Source of the DNA: DATEDA01 sp963820965
Lineage (GTDB): Bacteria > Pseudomonadota > Gammaproteobacteria > Burkholderiales > SG8-39
DNA: 64,000 nt
Direction of reading: 5' to 3'
Assembly: GCA_963820965.1 (NCBI GenBank)
Contig: CAWGCC010000011.1
Location: 115,651 to 179,650, forward strand
Under the pieces are notes generated by a model. It saw only the letters and a program-made list of their open reading frames with translations. It had not been told where the DNA came from and searched no databases. The position numbers and the translations under genes were made by a program. Of this stretch, positions 8,085 to 17,855 are shown one piece after another (within the stretch, counting starts at the first letter, position 1; the number at the start of each line of letters is the position of its first letter).

Positions 8085-9626
8085 ATGTGCAAGCTGTGCG
8101 ATGAAGGAAAGCCCCAAGACCATACCGGTTCGCCACTCGGCCGTCGCGATTTCCTGAAGGCTTCGGCGGCGACCGCAGTTGCCGCTACGGGCATGAATTT
8201 TCTCAACGCGCCCGCTGCCGCAGCGCGCGACGACGACGACGACCATCCGAGGGACAGCGGCCGGCCGGGGCGGCGCTATGTCATTCGGGGCGGCCACGTC
8301 ATGTCGATGGACCCGAAGGTGGGCGACTTCGTCGAGGCCGACGTGCTGGTCGAGGGCAAGAAGATCCTCGCCGTCGGACCGAACCTGCACGCTCACGGCG
8401 CCGTGATCGACGCCCGCGGCAGGATCGTCATGCCCGGCTTCGTCGATACGCACCATCACCTGTTCGAGACAGCGCTGCGCAGCTTCCTCGCCGACGGGCT
8501 GCTGTTCAACGACGGCAAGCCGCACGGCGACATCAACTACTTCGAGTTCATCCTCGGCAAGTTCGCTCCGGTGTACCGGCCGCAGGACGTCTACATCAAC
8601 GAGCTGTTCGGCTCGCTCAGCCAGCTCGACGCGGGCGTCACGACGGTGCACGACATCTCGCAGATCCATCACTCGCCCCAGCACTCCGACGCCGCGATCA
8701 AGGGCCTCGCCGACTCGGGGCGACGCGCCGCCTTCGGCTATTTCGAGAGCGCGGGTCAACGTTCCGGCAACGAGTATCCGGTCGACGCGCGCCGCATCAA
8801 GAAGCAGTACTTCACCTCCGACGACCAGCTCCTGACCATGATCATGGGCGGCGAGATCTACTCTGCCGGGCTTCGGGAAGTGCCTGGACCATCGGGCGCG
8901 AGCTCGGGCTCCAGGTCGTGGCGCACATCGTCGGCAGCTTCGGCATGGGTCCGACCTTCGACGAGCTCGCCAGCGGCCAACCAGTTCGGCCCCGACAACC
9001 TGTTCATCCACATGACCGGGATGTCCGACATGAGCTGGCAGAAGGTGAAGGATGCCGGCGCGGGCGTGTCGCTCGCCGTGCCGATCGAGATGAACATGCG
9101 CCACGGCATGCCGCCCATCCTCAAGACGCTGAGCCTGGGCATCCAGCCCTCGCTGAGCGTCGACGTGGAGGTCACGCTGACGGCGGACATGTTCACCCAG
9201 ATGCGCACCACCATGGCGCTGCAGCGCGCGTTCGTGAACCAGATGGCGCTCGACCAGGGGAACCCGCCCGACCTGCCGGAGCTGCTCACCACGCGCGACG
9301 TGCTGCGCTTCGCCACCGTGGAGGGCGCGAAGGACCTGAGGCTCGGTCGCAAGATCGGGTCGCTCACGCCGGGCAAGGAGGCCGACATCATCATCCTCGA
9401 CGCCCAGGCGATCAATGTGTTTCCGCTCAACGTCGTGCCGGGCGCGGTCGTCTCGCTGATGGAGCGCTCCAACGTCGAGACGGTGATCGTCGCGGGCAAG
9501 GTGCGCAAGTGGAAAGGGAAGCTGCTCGACGTCGACCTGCGCAGGCTGCGTCGGGAGCTGGAGAACTCGCGCGACTTCCTCTTCCGCAAGGCGGGCATCC
9601 CGCAGGACCTGTTCCGCCCGAACTGA
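8085..9626 (+). CDS. Tat-exported amidohydrolase (chlorohydrolase/cytosine-deaminase-like), internal segment garbled
   Basis: A 513-residue metal-dependent hydrolase with RBS GAGGAGG. Residues 18-50 form a Tat signal (LGRRDFLKASAATAVAA). The amidohydrolase fold follows: IVMPGFVDTHHHLFETALR (metal His pair), VTTVHDISQIHHSPQ, and a C-terminal KIGSLTPGKEADIIILDA. The substrate is unknown; relatives act on cytosine, triazines or cyclic amides. Residues about 263-300 make no sense in this frame. The alternative frame from about 8870 to 8985 gives the missing strand VVAHIVGSFGMGPTFDELASG. Three +1 bases (about 8867, 8885, 8980) throw the reading out and then restore it, so the ORF looks intact while part of the barrel is mistranslated. 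Confidence 0.85.
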   Translation: MCKLCDEGKPQDHTGSPLGRRDFLKASAATAVAATGMNFLNAPAAAARDDDDDHPRDSGRPGRRYVIRGGHVMSMDPKVGDFVEADVLVEGKKILAVGPNLHAHGAVIDARGRIVMPGFVDTHHHLFETALRSFLADGLLFNDGKPHGDINYFEFILGKFAPVYRPQDVYINELFGSLSQLDAGVTTVHDISQIHHSPQHSDAAIKGLADSGRRAAFGYFESAGQRSGNEYPVDARRIKKQYFTSDDQLLTMIMGGEIYSAGLREVPGPSGASSGSRSWRTSSAASAWVRPSTSSPAANQFGPDNLFIHMTGMSDMSWQKVKDAGAGVSLAVPIEMNMRHGMPPILKTLSLGIQPSLSVDVEVTLTADMFTQMRTTMALQRAFVNQMALDQGNPPDLPELLTTRDVLRFATVEGAKDLRLGRKIGSLTPGKEADIIILDAQAINVFPLNVVPGAVVSLMERSNVETVIVAGKVRKWKGKLLDVDLRRLRRELENSRDFLFRKAGIPQDLFRPN

Positions 9627-9772
9627 AGAGAATCCTTGCAACGGGAGACTGCGGGCGGCTCCGGCCGCCCGCGGCGGCTGCAACGCCCGGGGCGTGATCG
9701 GCGTGCAATCCCTGTTTCGGGTTGCAGCGCGCGCACTTCTCGCCCCTCGTCGACCCGGCCTTTCGTCGGGCT

Positions 9773-10891
9773 TCACGCCGCCACAAGCTTCACGTCGAGC
9801 GCCCGTTCGGCGAGCCACAGGCCGGCGACGAGCGTGATCAGCGCCGAGCCGCCGACGAGAATGCCCCGCCGATAGAACGCCGTCCGGCGAACGAAGAACG
9901 CCAGGGGCAGAAAGGCCCCGACGATCGCCAGCTGTCCGACCTCGACGCCGAGGTTGAAGCCGACGAGCGCGACGGCGAGCGCCCCCTGCGGCAATCCGAG
10001 CTCCTGCAGCACGGTCGCGAAGCCGAAGCCGTGCACGAGCCCGAAGAGGAACGCCACGACCCAGCGCTGGCCGTGGAAGAGCGGCCACAAGTTGTTGAGC
10101 GCGGCGAGCACGACCGACAGCGCGATCGCCGATTCCAGCGGGCGCGAGGGGAGCGTCACTATGCCGAGCGTCGCGAGGCTGAGAGTGATCGAATGCGCGA
10201 CCGTGAAAGCGGTGACGATCTTGAACACATCCCAGAACGCGGGCGCAAACGCGCCGAGCGCTTCCCAGCGACCGTTCGCGTATGCGAGCACCGCCGGCAG
10301 GAGCAGCGATAACAGGAACAGGATATGGTCGAACCCGATCCAGATGTGCCACACACCCTCGCGTCCATAGTCGAGGAGCTGGCGCCACCGCGAGAGCTCC
10401 GCCATCTCGAAGTCCTGGCGGCCGCGTTCGGGATTGAAGATCGCGGTGCGCGTGGCGTCCCGGTGCGCGAGACGTAGAAGGCCCCGGTGCTGCGGGTCGA
10501 CGTCGAAGAGCAGCGAGTAGTCGACCTCGAGGCTCGCGACCGGCTCCGGGCAGGTCGCGACGAAGCGCAGCACCGCGTACGCCCCGTCGCTATGGCCGTC
10601 GACCAGCTGCTCGATCACTCTCGGGGGACAAGGCGCCGGTCCCGACCGCAACGCGAGCCGCGCGAGCGCGTACGCGGCGATGTCGGAGTGGCGCGCTCTC
10701 ACCTCGCCCCACGTGATCTCGCCGTCGCCATTCACGTCGAGGCTGACGACGAGATCGAGGTCGCGCAGCGCGATGTCCCACTGGCCTTCGATCCTTGCCC
10801 CGTCGACCGTGAGTCCGAGGTAGCTGTCGCTCGGCTTGTGCGCGAGCGCCGGGGCGGTCGCGAGGGCGAGCAGGAACGCGAGGAGCCTCAA
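9773..10891 (-). CDS. HupE/UreJ-family membrane protein with EF-hand-like N-terminus
   Basis: A 372-residue protein. Signal peptide (LLAFLLALATAPALA), an N-terminal periplasmic domain containing DVNGDGEITWGEV (a calcium-binding EF-hand-like loop near residue 53), then six to seven membrane segments from about residue 185. These begin with WHIWIGFDHILFLLSLLLP and include HSITLSLATLG and LVHGFGFATVL. The H-x-G-x-DH pattern is typical of HupE/UreJ-like putative metal (nickel/cobalt) permeases; transport specificity is unproven. It overlaps the upstream TPR gene by four bases (ATGA), so the two are translationally coupled and probably work together with the DUF4331 protein upstream. Confidence 0.85.
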   Translation of the reverse strand: MRLLAFLLALATAPALAHKPSDSYLGLTVDGARIEGQWDIALRDLDLVVSLDVNGDGEITWGEVRARHSDIAAYALARLALRSGPAPCPPRVIEQLVDGHSDGAYAVLRFVATCPEPVASLEVDYSLLFDVDPQHRGLLRLAHRDATRTAIFNPERGRQDFEMAELSRWRQLLDYGREGVWHIWIGFDHILFLLSLLLPAVLAYANGRWEALGAFAPAFWDVFKIVTAFTVAHSITLSLATLGIVTLPSRPLESAIALSVVLAALNNLWPLFHGQRWVVAFLFGLVHGFGFATVLQELGLPQGALAVALVGFNLGVEVGQLAIVGAFLPLAFFVRRTAFYRRGILVGGSALITLVAGLWLAERALDVKLVAA

Positions 10892-12084
10892 GGCCGGGCG
10901 GTCTTGAGCCGCGCCGCCAGCCGGCGCAGGTAAGCGTCCTCGTAGCCGGAGCGCTCGAGCCAGTCGAGCGCCGGCCGCGCGGCGCCTGCGTCATTCGCCG
11001 CGAGCGCTGCTTCGAGCAGGATGCGCGCATCGCGCGGTTCGCGCTGCAGGGTCCAGTTCTCCTTGGCGAGCGCCAGCGCTCGCGACTTCTCGCCGAGCAG
11101 ATGGAGATTGAACCGTGCTTCCTCCTGCTGGTGCAGCTTGTCGCCGCGCAGCGCCGCCGCGTCGAAACGTGCTTTCAGTGTCCGCACGTGCTCGTTGAGC
11201 GCGGGCGCTCCCACCGCCTTCTCCGCGAGTGCGAGCCGCAGCAGCAGCGCATCGGAGCGGGTCCAGTCTGCAAGCAACGTCACGACCTCCGCCGGACGCG
11301 CGCGATCGAGCAGAAAATCGGCGTATGCGGCGAGCAGGAACTGGTCGTTCACGCCCAGGGAAAGGGCCTCCTTGAAGTGCCGTTCCGCGCGGTCGGCCTC
11401 GCCGAGGGCCAGAGAAAACTCGGCGAGGCGAGTCAGCATCCAGAGCCGCGGCCCGGCGCGCACGCCCCGCGCGCGAGCGAGGCTCTCGCTCAGCGACGCG
11501 TACGCACGCGCCGCCCGGCCGGTGACGCCCTCCACCGAGGTCTTGCAGCCGACCCAGTCGAGCGACTGCGCCGTTTCGCGCAACGCCTCGCAGGCGCTCT
11601 CGGCGCCGGTATAGTCCGCCTGCACGAGGAGGATCGCTGCGCGCCACAGCCAGACCTCCGGGTTGCCGGGATCCGACACGGCCGCCGCGGTCAGGTCCTC
11701 GAGGGCGCCGGCAAAATCGTGCCGGTACTGCTGGAGCAGCGCACGCAACACGAGTACGTCGTGGGGCGAATCCTTTCGCCCCGACCACGGGCGCAGCGCC
11801 GCCTCCGCGTAGCCGACGAAGCGCGGATCGCCTTCGGACATCGCCAGCCGGAAGTAGCGCCGACCGATGCTCACGGCGGCATCGAGATCGTCGGGTTGCG
11901 CCGCGAGCCGGGCGCGAAGCGTGCGCAGCTCGCGCCCTACCGGATCCGCCGGCTTGACGGGCAGGTGTTCGAGAACCGTTGCGTCGTCCTTCGGAACGTA
12001 GGGCGCCGCGGCCGCCTCCACTACGAGAACCGCCGCCGTGGCCGCGGGCGCGAGCGCGGCGAGCATTCGCAGGGTCGCCTTCAT
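10888..12084 (-). CDS. exported tetratricopeptide-repeat protein
   Basis: A 398-residue protein with a signal peptide (LAALAPAATAAVLVVEAAAA), then mostly amphipathic helix pairs. TPR-like units are visible at QPDDLDAAVSIGRRYF, DFAGALEDLTAAAVSDPGNPEVW, EADRAERHFKEALSLG and SRALALAKENWTL. It probably acts as a periplasmic scaffold. It sits between the DUF4331 gene (36 bases upstream) and the HupE-like gene (four-base overlap), and this order suggests a three-gene operon. No catalytic motif is seen. Confidence 0.8.
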   Translation of the reverse strand: MKATLRMLAALAPAATAAVLVVEAAAAPYVPKDDATVLEHLPVKPADPVGRELRTLRARLAAQPDDLDAAVSIGRRYFRLAMSEGDPRFVGYAEAALRPWSGRKDSPHDVLVLRALLQQYRHDFAGALEDLTAAAVSDPGNPEVWLWRAAILLVQADYTGAESACEALRETAQSLDWVGCKTSVEGVTGRAARAYASLSESLARARGVRAGPRLWMLTRLAEFSLALGEADRAERHFKEALSLGVNDQFLLAAYADFLLDRARPAEVVTLLADWTRSDALLLRLALAEKAVGAPALNEHVRTLKARFDAAALRGDKLHQQEEARFNLHLLGEKSRALALAKENWTLQREPRDARILLEAALAANDAGAARPALDWLERSGYEDAYLRRLAARLKTARP

Positions 12085-12120
12085 AGGCTCCCTGCCCTTG
12101 TCGTTTGTGACCCTCGCACG

Positions 12121-13657
12121 CTAGTCCAGGCCTACGCGGCCCGAGTACGGGGTCGGAAGGAACGGAAACGTCTTGCGGATGCCGTTCGCCGTGAGGTCGG
12201 GACCCGGAGCGCCCTCGAGGAAGTTCACCCCGTCGCCCGCCCGGTTCGCGATGTAGTTGTTGCCGCCGACGACGCGTATGGCGATGTCCGTCACGTCGTC
12301 ATTGGGCCTGCGGCCGTTCGGCCAGCCGGCCGGATCGTTGCCGAGCACCGACCCCAGCCGGCTCTGTTTCTCGGCGACGGTCGGAGGCTTGCTCATGTCG
12401 AGCCGCAGGAGCTCGGCGCAGGGCAGGCCGCAGCGGTCTCCGTTCGGCGGTTGGCCCGCGTACTTGAGCAGGACGGTCATCAGGTCGGTGCGGTTGTCCT
12501 TCGGCGAACCGTTGAACGGCACGACCGGTACCCCGTACACGAGCTCGAGCGCGGTCGCGATCACCGGGTTCTTGTAGAAGTCCTGAAACTGGGCCTCGTC
12601 CTCGGGGTCGTTCGCGTTCCACTTGTCTTTCTGCGGGGTGTTGATGATCAGCTCGTTCACGAGCGGATTGCCCATGCGCGCGACCTGCACCAGCGGCCCG
12701 TCGTCGTCGGTCCTGCCGTTGTCGTGGAGCACCCGGACCTTTTGCCGGCTGGTGCTCGCATAGACGCCGATCAGCGGATTGGCTTTATTGGCAGCCTTGT
12801 CGTCGGCGATGAGGCACTTCATCGGCACCTCGATCGCGATGGTGTTGATGTTGGTCTTCCTGAAGCGGTTGATGCCGAAGGGATTGACGGTGTCGACGTC
12901 CTCGGCGGCGGTGAGCAGCGGCAGGTAGCGGCGCAGGTTCAAGGTGTCGAACACCGCGCCGAGGTCGATGTAGAACGTCTCCGCGCGCTGTCCGGCGAAG
13001 ACGCGCACCCCCTCGGTGCCGTTCGCGCAACGGCCCGAATAGATCCCCTGGCTCGCGAGGCTCTCGTAGTTCGGCATCGTCGCCGAACCGACGTTGGACG
13101 GCACGGCGACGAGCGTTTGGCTGCTGAAGAGTTCGGTGTACCTGCGCCCGCGAATCTCGGTCACGGTGTAGGTCTGGCGCCGGGTCAAGCCCTCGGAGCC
13201 CGGGCCGTCGAGTGCCGTGATGCCTTGCAACGGCAGGCCCTGGATGTGCGGGTTGCCGAGATACGGCACCGGCGAGGTCAGGCCGCCGCGGCCGCCGACC
13301 GGGCGGTTCCGGGTCTTGAAGCGGAACTCGTAGACGACGTCGTCGGCCTTGCCGTCCTTGTCGTTGTCGATGTTGATGCGATACACCACGTCGTCGCCGA
13401 AGTTGAAGTAGTTCGGCCCGTCCGCGGGGTTCTGCCCCGGGATGACGTTCATGATGAACGTCACCCGCCGGTCCGCGGGCATCCGGTTCAGGTTCGCCTG
13501 GTCGTAGCTGACGAACGCGTAGACGTCGGTGATGTCGGCGTTCGGATCGCCGGCGATCAGCGGCGCTTCGCGATGGCTGGCGGCGAGGATCGCGCCGGTT
13601 GCAGTCAAACCCACGGCAGTCGAGAGCCGCCGCGATCAACCGTTGCTTGTGACGCAT
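12121..13657 (-). CDS. DUF4331 family exported protein (frameshift in signal peptide)
   Basis: About 511 residues. Mature-region landmarks are SHREAPLIAGDPNADITDVYAF, which opens nearly all DUF4331 proteins, YNFN-type strand YFNFGDDVVYRINID, and the C-terminal VTDIAIRVVGGNNYIA. An RBS (AGGAGG) precedes ATG 13657 (MRHKQRLIAAAL). One extra base near 13620 separates this signal-peptide start from the frame of TAVGLTATGAILA. Without the correction the ORF would appear to start at 13614 and lack its export signal. DUF4331 function is unknown; they are periplasmic or extracellular and often neighbour TPR and HupE-like genes, as here. Confidence 0.85.
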
Positions 13658-14016
13658 GATGGGCCTCCTGTGCAGATGCTGCGGTCGACGAGCGGAGGCA
13701 GCAGACGAACGCCGACGCGAGGCGCGACGCGCACCTGGACACCGACTACCCGGTCTTCGAGCGAAGACGGAGAACCGTATTCGCTTTCCTGCTCCAGCCC
13801 TTCCGGACTGATTACGCGCGTATCCGGATTCCGGATGCGCGCATTGCGCGCGCGTCGGCCGCTCGGCAGCGGCGCAGAGCTCGTCGCGGGCAGGAGGCGG
13901 ATTTCTACCGGTTTACTCGGTGAAACAGCAGCGACTGCGAGATCCAACTCTGGAGATGCAACGTATCGTCTTTTTTGCCCGCCCGGGCAGGCCGTGACCG
14001 GTGCCAGTCTCCCCGA
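13658..14016. other. intergenic region, no gene recognised
   Basis: About 360 bases between the DUF4331 start and the end of the last pseudopilin gene. Both neighbours read leftward, so this stretch should hold the promoter of the DUF4331-TPR-HupE group. A 100-codon minus-strand frame through it has no RBS or recognisable similarity and is treated as chance. A small GC palindrome (GCCCGGGC) near 13980 has its T-run on the wrong side for a minus-strand terminator. Confidence 0.5.
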
Positions 14017-14421
14017 TCACAGATTCTCGAACGGTTTTCCGTCGGTCGCGTTGCCCTTCGCGCCGCTTTTCACGTCGTACACCGCTCCCTGCGCCATTGC
14101 GGCCGGCACAGGCACGATCACCCAGGTCTCGGCGCTTTCGGTGATCGGGTCGACCGGGATCGCCCGGATGTAGCGCTTCTCGACCAGGTCCTCGAGCTTC
14201 TCCGGGTAGCGGCCGTTGTCGGCGTAGAACTTGTCGATCGCATCGCGCATGACGTTCAGCGACTGGCGCAGCGTCACTTCCTTCGACTTCTCGACGCTGC
14301 CGAAGTAGCGCGGCAGCGCGATCGTCAGCAGGGTCGCGATGATCGCCATGACGACCAGGAGCTCGATCAAGGTGAAGCCGCGCGTGCGCGGCTCTGGCGT
14401 GGGGGATCTGCAAGGGGGCAT
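14017..14421 (-). CDS. GspG-like pseudopilin, last gene of the export operon
   Basis: A 134-residue pseudopilin. The short leader ends TRG and is followed by FTLIELLVVMAIIATLL with Glu at +5, the prepilin peptidase and assembly signature. The soluble part has DAIDKFYADNGRYPEKLEDLV, the helix-loop typical of GspG-like proteins, and RAIPVDPITESAETWV. The only ATG available (14421) lies inside a palindromic repeat (14411-14431), so the leader may have been added by the repeat. Third pseudopilin of the operon; 49 bases separate it from the previous one. Confidence 0.85.
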   Translation of the reverse strand: MPPCRSPTPEPRTRGFTLIELLVVMAIIATLLTIALPRYFGSVEKSKEVTLRQSLNVMRDAIDKFYADNGRYPEKLEDLVEKRYIRAIPVDPITESAETWVIVPVPAAMAQGAVYDVKSGAKGNATDGKPFENL

Positions 14422-14431
14422 CGCCCCCTTG
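14411..14431. repeat. CAAGGGGGC hairpin repeat, copy 1
   Basis: Perfect inverted repeat: CAAGGGGGC, three-base loop, GCCCCCTTG. It is preceded on the plus strand by GGGGATCTG and followed by TTCCC. The same unit with the same flanks occurs at 52145-52164 (reverse orientation), with a shorter relative at 52107-52125. The start codon of the adjacent pseudopilin is in the loop. Confidence 0.75.
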
Positions 14432-14470
14432 TTCCCGTGGGTGGTGAATCCGCTGCGCCGCCGGCGGCCG

Positions 14471-14948
14471 TCACCATTGCCGGTATGGAACGCCGTTGAT
14501 CCCGACGCCGTCGGCGAGCGAGTAGACGTCGAACACGTCCTTGCCCGGCGCCGGGTTGTCGTGCGAGGACTGGTAGGAGCGCTTGCCCCAGGTGTCGGCC
14601 GGCCGCGAGCGCCGGCTCGCCGTGGAACGGATCGCGCGGCACCCGGCGCAGGAAGTACAGCCGCACGCGCTGGTTGGGATCGTTGCCGTCGATGACGCCC
14701 TCGACGAGGACGTCGAGCGACGGCGGGTAGCCGGACTCGTCGGCCTTCTTCGGGATCCGGCCTTCGTCGGCCGCCCGCTTGTACTCGTCGAGCGCGGTCC
14801 GGATCTGACGCAGCGCCGCGCGCAGCTCCTGCTCCTTCGTCCGCTTCGCCGTGAGCTCGACGAGCGGGAAGGCGGCGGCGGCGAGAATGCCGATGATCGC
14901 GACGGTGATCACCAGCTCGATAAAGGTGAAGCCGCGCCCGCGCGTCAT
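14471..14948 (-). CDS. GspG-like pseudopilin (one frameshift)
   Basis: Begins ATG 14948, overlapping the secretin stop by four bases (ATGA). MTRGRG then FTFIELVITVAIIGILAAAAF gives a clear prepilin signature with Glu5. The middle has LRQIRTALDEYKRAADEG and YPPSLDVLVEGV. One extra base near 14601 (GG for G in GCCGGCCG) breaks the frame. After correction the end reads ADTWGKRSYQSSHDNP and DVFDVYSLADGVGING-PYRQW, the usual conserved C-terminus of this pseudopilin class, stopping at 14471. About 158 residues in total. Probably functional if the extra base is an error. Confidence 0.85.
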
Positions 14949-17270
14949 CGCGCTCCCTGTGCGCCCACGATCGACACGGTGAGATCGCCCGGGACAGTCA
15001 CGTTCAACTGTGCGCCGGCAGCGTCCGTCGCGGTCAGGCTTTCGACGCGGATCGTCGCGGTGGTCGGCGCTTTGGCGACGACGCGAAAACGCACCGGGGT
15101 CGCCACCGGCGGCGCGCCGGCGACGGCGGGCGCCGCCACGGCCACGATCGCCCGCCCGGGATCCTGCGGCGGCGGGGCACCGGGCGGCGCGGCCGGTGCG
15201 GGGGAGGCCGGCTGTCCGCCGACGGCGTTCAGCACCGCCGGGTCGTAGGCGAGCTCGAGCGTCGCATTGGCACCCTGGTTGCGCGCGGGCAGACTGATGC
15301 TCACGACGAACTCCTGCCCGATCGCAGCCTGCTGGGGGCCGACCAGGGTGGCCTCGATGGTCTCCGACGATGCCGCAGCCGGCGCGCGCGGCGCCGGCAC
15401 GATGCCGGCGACGGCGGCGCCGCGGGTTTCGGCGCCAGCCGCGCCCGTCGGTCGGCGCGATGGTCAGCGAACCCGGCGGCGTCGCGGCGAGCCTCAGCGG
15501 CGAAGAGCCGGGCGCGGCGTCGGTGCCGGAGGAAAACTGCGCGGCGACGGTGTCGGGCCGGCTGAGGTTGCGGACGACGCGCGGCGTGAGCAACATGATG
15601 ATCTCGGTCTTGGTGCGCTGGTCGGAGTTGCTGGAGAAGAGCCGGCCGATGGTCGGCAGGTCGCCGAGATAGGGCACCTTGTTCGCCGCGCGGCGGTCCT
15701 CGTCGCTGATCAGCCCGGCCAGCACCTGCGTCTCGCCGTCGCGCAGGCGCAGCGTGGTGGCGGTCTGCCGCGTGCCGAGCCGGTACGCCACCGTGCCCGA
15801 TATGTTCAGCTGCTCGAGGATGTTCGACACCTCGAGCTGCATCTTGATCGCGACCTCGTCGTCGAGAAAGACGTTCGGCTCGACGTCGAGCTTCAGGCCG
15901 ACGTCGAGGTAGTTGACCGCGGAGGACACACCGACGTTCGCGGTCGAGGTGGTCGTGATCACCGGCACCTTCTCGCCGATGTGGATCTTGGCCTTGTCGC
16001 GGTTCTTGACCCGGATGCGCGGGTTGGCGAGCAGGTTCACGTTGCCGTCGATCTGGCGGAGGTTGAGGATGAACACCGGGTTGGCGACGAAGAACGTCCA
16101 GTTGCCCGGCTTCCACTCCGTGAACGGCGGAGGCGTCGGCTGCGTCGAGGTGATGACGGTCGAGGTGTTGGTCGTCGTCGAGGTATCGAGCCCGGGGGAA
16201 AGGACGCCGTAGTTGATCCGCTCGGGATACTTGATGCCGAACTCGCGAACCAGGCTCGAGGCCACCTCGAGCACCTCGACCTCGAGCATGACCTCCGGCT
16301 CGTTGAGGTCCTGCGTCGCGACGAGCTGCTCGGCGTAGCGGACCGCGTCCGCCGTGTCCTTCATCACGACGAGGTTGAGCTTCTCGTCGATGTAGAGGTC
16401 GCGGGTCTTCACCAGCGCGCGGATCATGGCCGCGGTCTGCTTCGCGTCGGCGTTGGCGAGATAGAAGCTGCGCGTCACGAGCTCCTGGTACTCCTTCTGC
16501 TTCGCCGGCGTGTTCGGGTAGACGAGGATCGAGTTCTCGTTCATGACCTTGCGCTCGAGCTGGTTGGTCGCGAGCAGCAGCTTGATGACGTCGTCGAGCC
16601 GCGCGTTGCGGACGAAGATCGTCACGCGGATGTCGGGCCGCACGTCGCGGTCGAACACGAAGTTGACCCCGGCGGTGCGCGAGATCACCTCGAACACGCT
16701 GCGGATCGGCGCGTCGCGGAACTCGAGCGTGATCGGGCGGGCGAGCGCGAGGTTGAGGGTCGGCGCCGCGCTCTCCCGCTGCGCGCGGCGCTCGGCCACC
16801 GTCTTCATCAGCGTCCGGGCGCCCCGCTGCTGGGAGTTCTCCGCGAGCACCGCGCGCGCCTTCGCCTCGGCGGCCGCGTAGTCGCCGCGCTTCATCGCTT
16901 CATCCCCTTCGCGCACCAGGACGAGGTGCTGGCGGTCGCGCGCGAGCGCGGCGAGCCCCGCCTGGACCTGCGCCGAGCCCGGGTCGAACTGCAGCACGCG
17001 GCGGTACGCCGCCTCGGCCGCGTCGAGATCGCCATAGGCGCGCAGCACGTCGGCTTCGCGCATGTACGCGCCGACGACCGCCTCCCGCTGGGTGATGTAC
17101 GCGTTGCGGGCCTCGGCGCTGTACGGCCGCTCGCGAGCGGCCTGCTCGAGCTTCGCAAGCCCGTCTTCGATGCGCCCCTGCGAGATGAGTTGCTTGCCCT
17201 CATCGACCTGCGGGTTGGTCGCGCAGGCGGCAAGCGCGACGACTGCGAGCAGCGTGATCGGCCTGGGCAT
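14945..17270 (-). CDS. secretin (GspD/MshL-type outer-membrane channel) with TPR front and cohesin-like tail
   Basis: About 774 residues. A lipoprotein-like signal (TLLAVVALAACATNP) is followed by TPR-like helices (residues about 30-150) and N-domains with PITLEFRDAPIRSVFEVISR. The secretin core has VPVITTTSTANVGVS, QVLAGLISDEDRRAANKVPYLGDLPTIGRLF and TEIIMLLTPRVVRN. The C-terminal 150 residues after a Pro/Ala linker read EATLVGPQQAAIGQEFVVSISL and form a cohesin-like beta domain. One extra base near 15437 separates core from tail; without it the stop at 14945 joins the next pseudopilin. The ATG at 17270 overlaps the upstream stop (TGATG). It forms the outer-membrane pore of the 14-23 kb secretion system. 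Confidence 0.9.
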
Positions 17271-17855
17271 CACTCGTCGTCCTCGTCGTCGTCGTCGGAC
17301 TTCGGCTTCTGCGGCCTCGGGCTCGCCGGCGCGCGGGCGACGAACGGCAGCGTCTGCCTGGCCTTGAGCGGCAGATAAACCAGCACCAGCGCGTCATCGC
17401 CTACCTTCTCGACGCGGTAGGTGCCCTCGATGGTGTCGCCGGCGCGCACGATGTAGTTGCGATCCTGTTTGGCGAGGAACACGGTGGTGGTCGCCTCGTC
17501 GACCAGCTTCCCGAGGTACGCGAACGGGAGCGGCGGCGCCTCCGGACGCGGCGCCGGCACGTGGCGGCGGATCGCCTGCTCCGGGGGCTGCCACGACTGC
17601 GCCTGGAAAGGGTCTCCGGCCGGAGACGGCAGCGGCGCGCTTGAGGAGCCGGTCCAACCGGACTTCGGGCACCGTCTCCAGCTTCGCTGCATCGGGCGGC
17701 GTGTCGCGGATCGTTCGCTCCGGGCGCGGCGCCGGGGCTGCCGGCCGCTGCTCCGGGCTGTCCTGTCCGCCCGCCCAGCGGACGGCCACGAGCGTGAGCA
17801 CCAGCGCAAGCGCGTAGATGATCCAGCGGTGCCTGGCGGGGATGGCCATGATCAT
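17270..17855 (-). CDS. PilP/GspC-like inner-membrane periplasmic protein (one frameshift)
   Basis: About 194 residues. One N-terminal membrane segment (RWIIYALALVLTLVAVRWAGG) is followed by a Pro/Ala-rich linker and a small beta domain: FAYLGKLVDEATTTVFLAKQDRNYIVRAGDTIEGTYRVEKVGDDALVLVYLPL. This HR-like domain is the part of PilP/GspC that contacts the secretin. It ends in an Asp/Glu-rich tail (DDDDEDDE). One extra base near 17642 shifts the frame after RLLK. It overlaps its neighbours by four and one bases, so it is tightly coupled in the operon. Confidence 0.8.

Noticed and set aside
9645..9675. GC-rich hairpin between the amidohydrolase and HupE-like gene as terminator
   Set aside because: The stem (GGGCGGC/GCCGCCC) is good but no T-run follows on either strand; rho-independent termination cannot be claimed.
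13636..13947. 103-codon minus-strand frame in the DUF4331 promoter gap
   Set aside because: No RBS, no hydrophobic or conserved features, and it overlaps the DUF4331 start.
13970..13995. GC palindrome near the end of the last pseudopilin as terminator
   Set aside because: The T-run is on the wrong side of the hairpin for minus-strand transcription.
14367..17273. 968-codon frame that seems to fuse secretin and pseudopilin
   Set aside because: A +1 base near 15437 joins them by accident. The true secretin end (cohesin-like tail, stop 14945) and the pseudopilin start (ATG 14948) overlap by four bases in separate frames.
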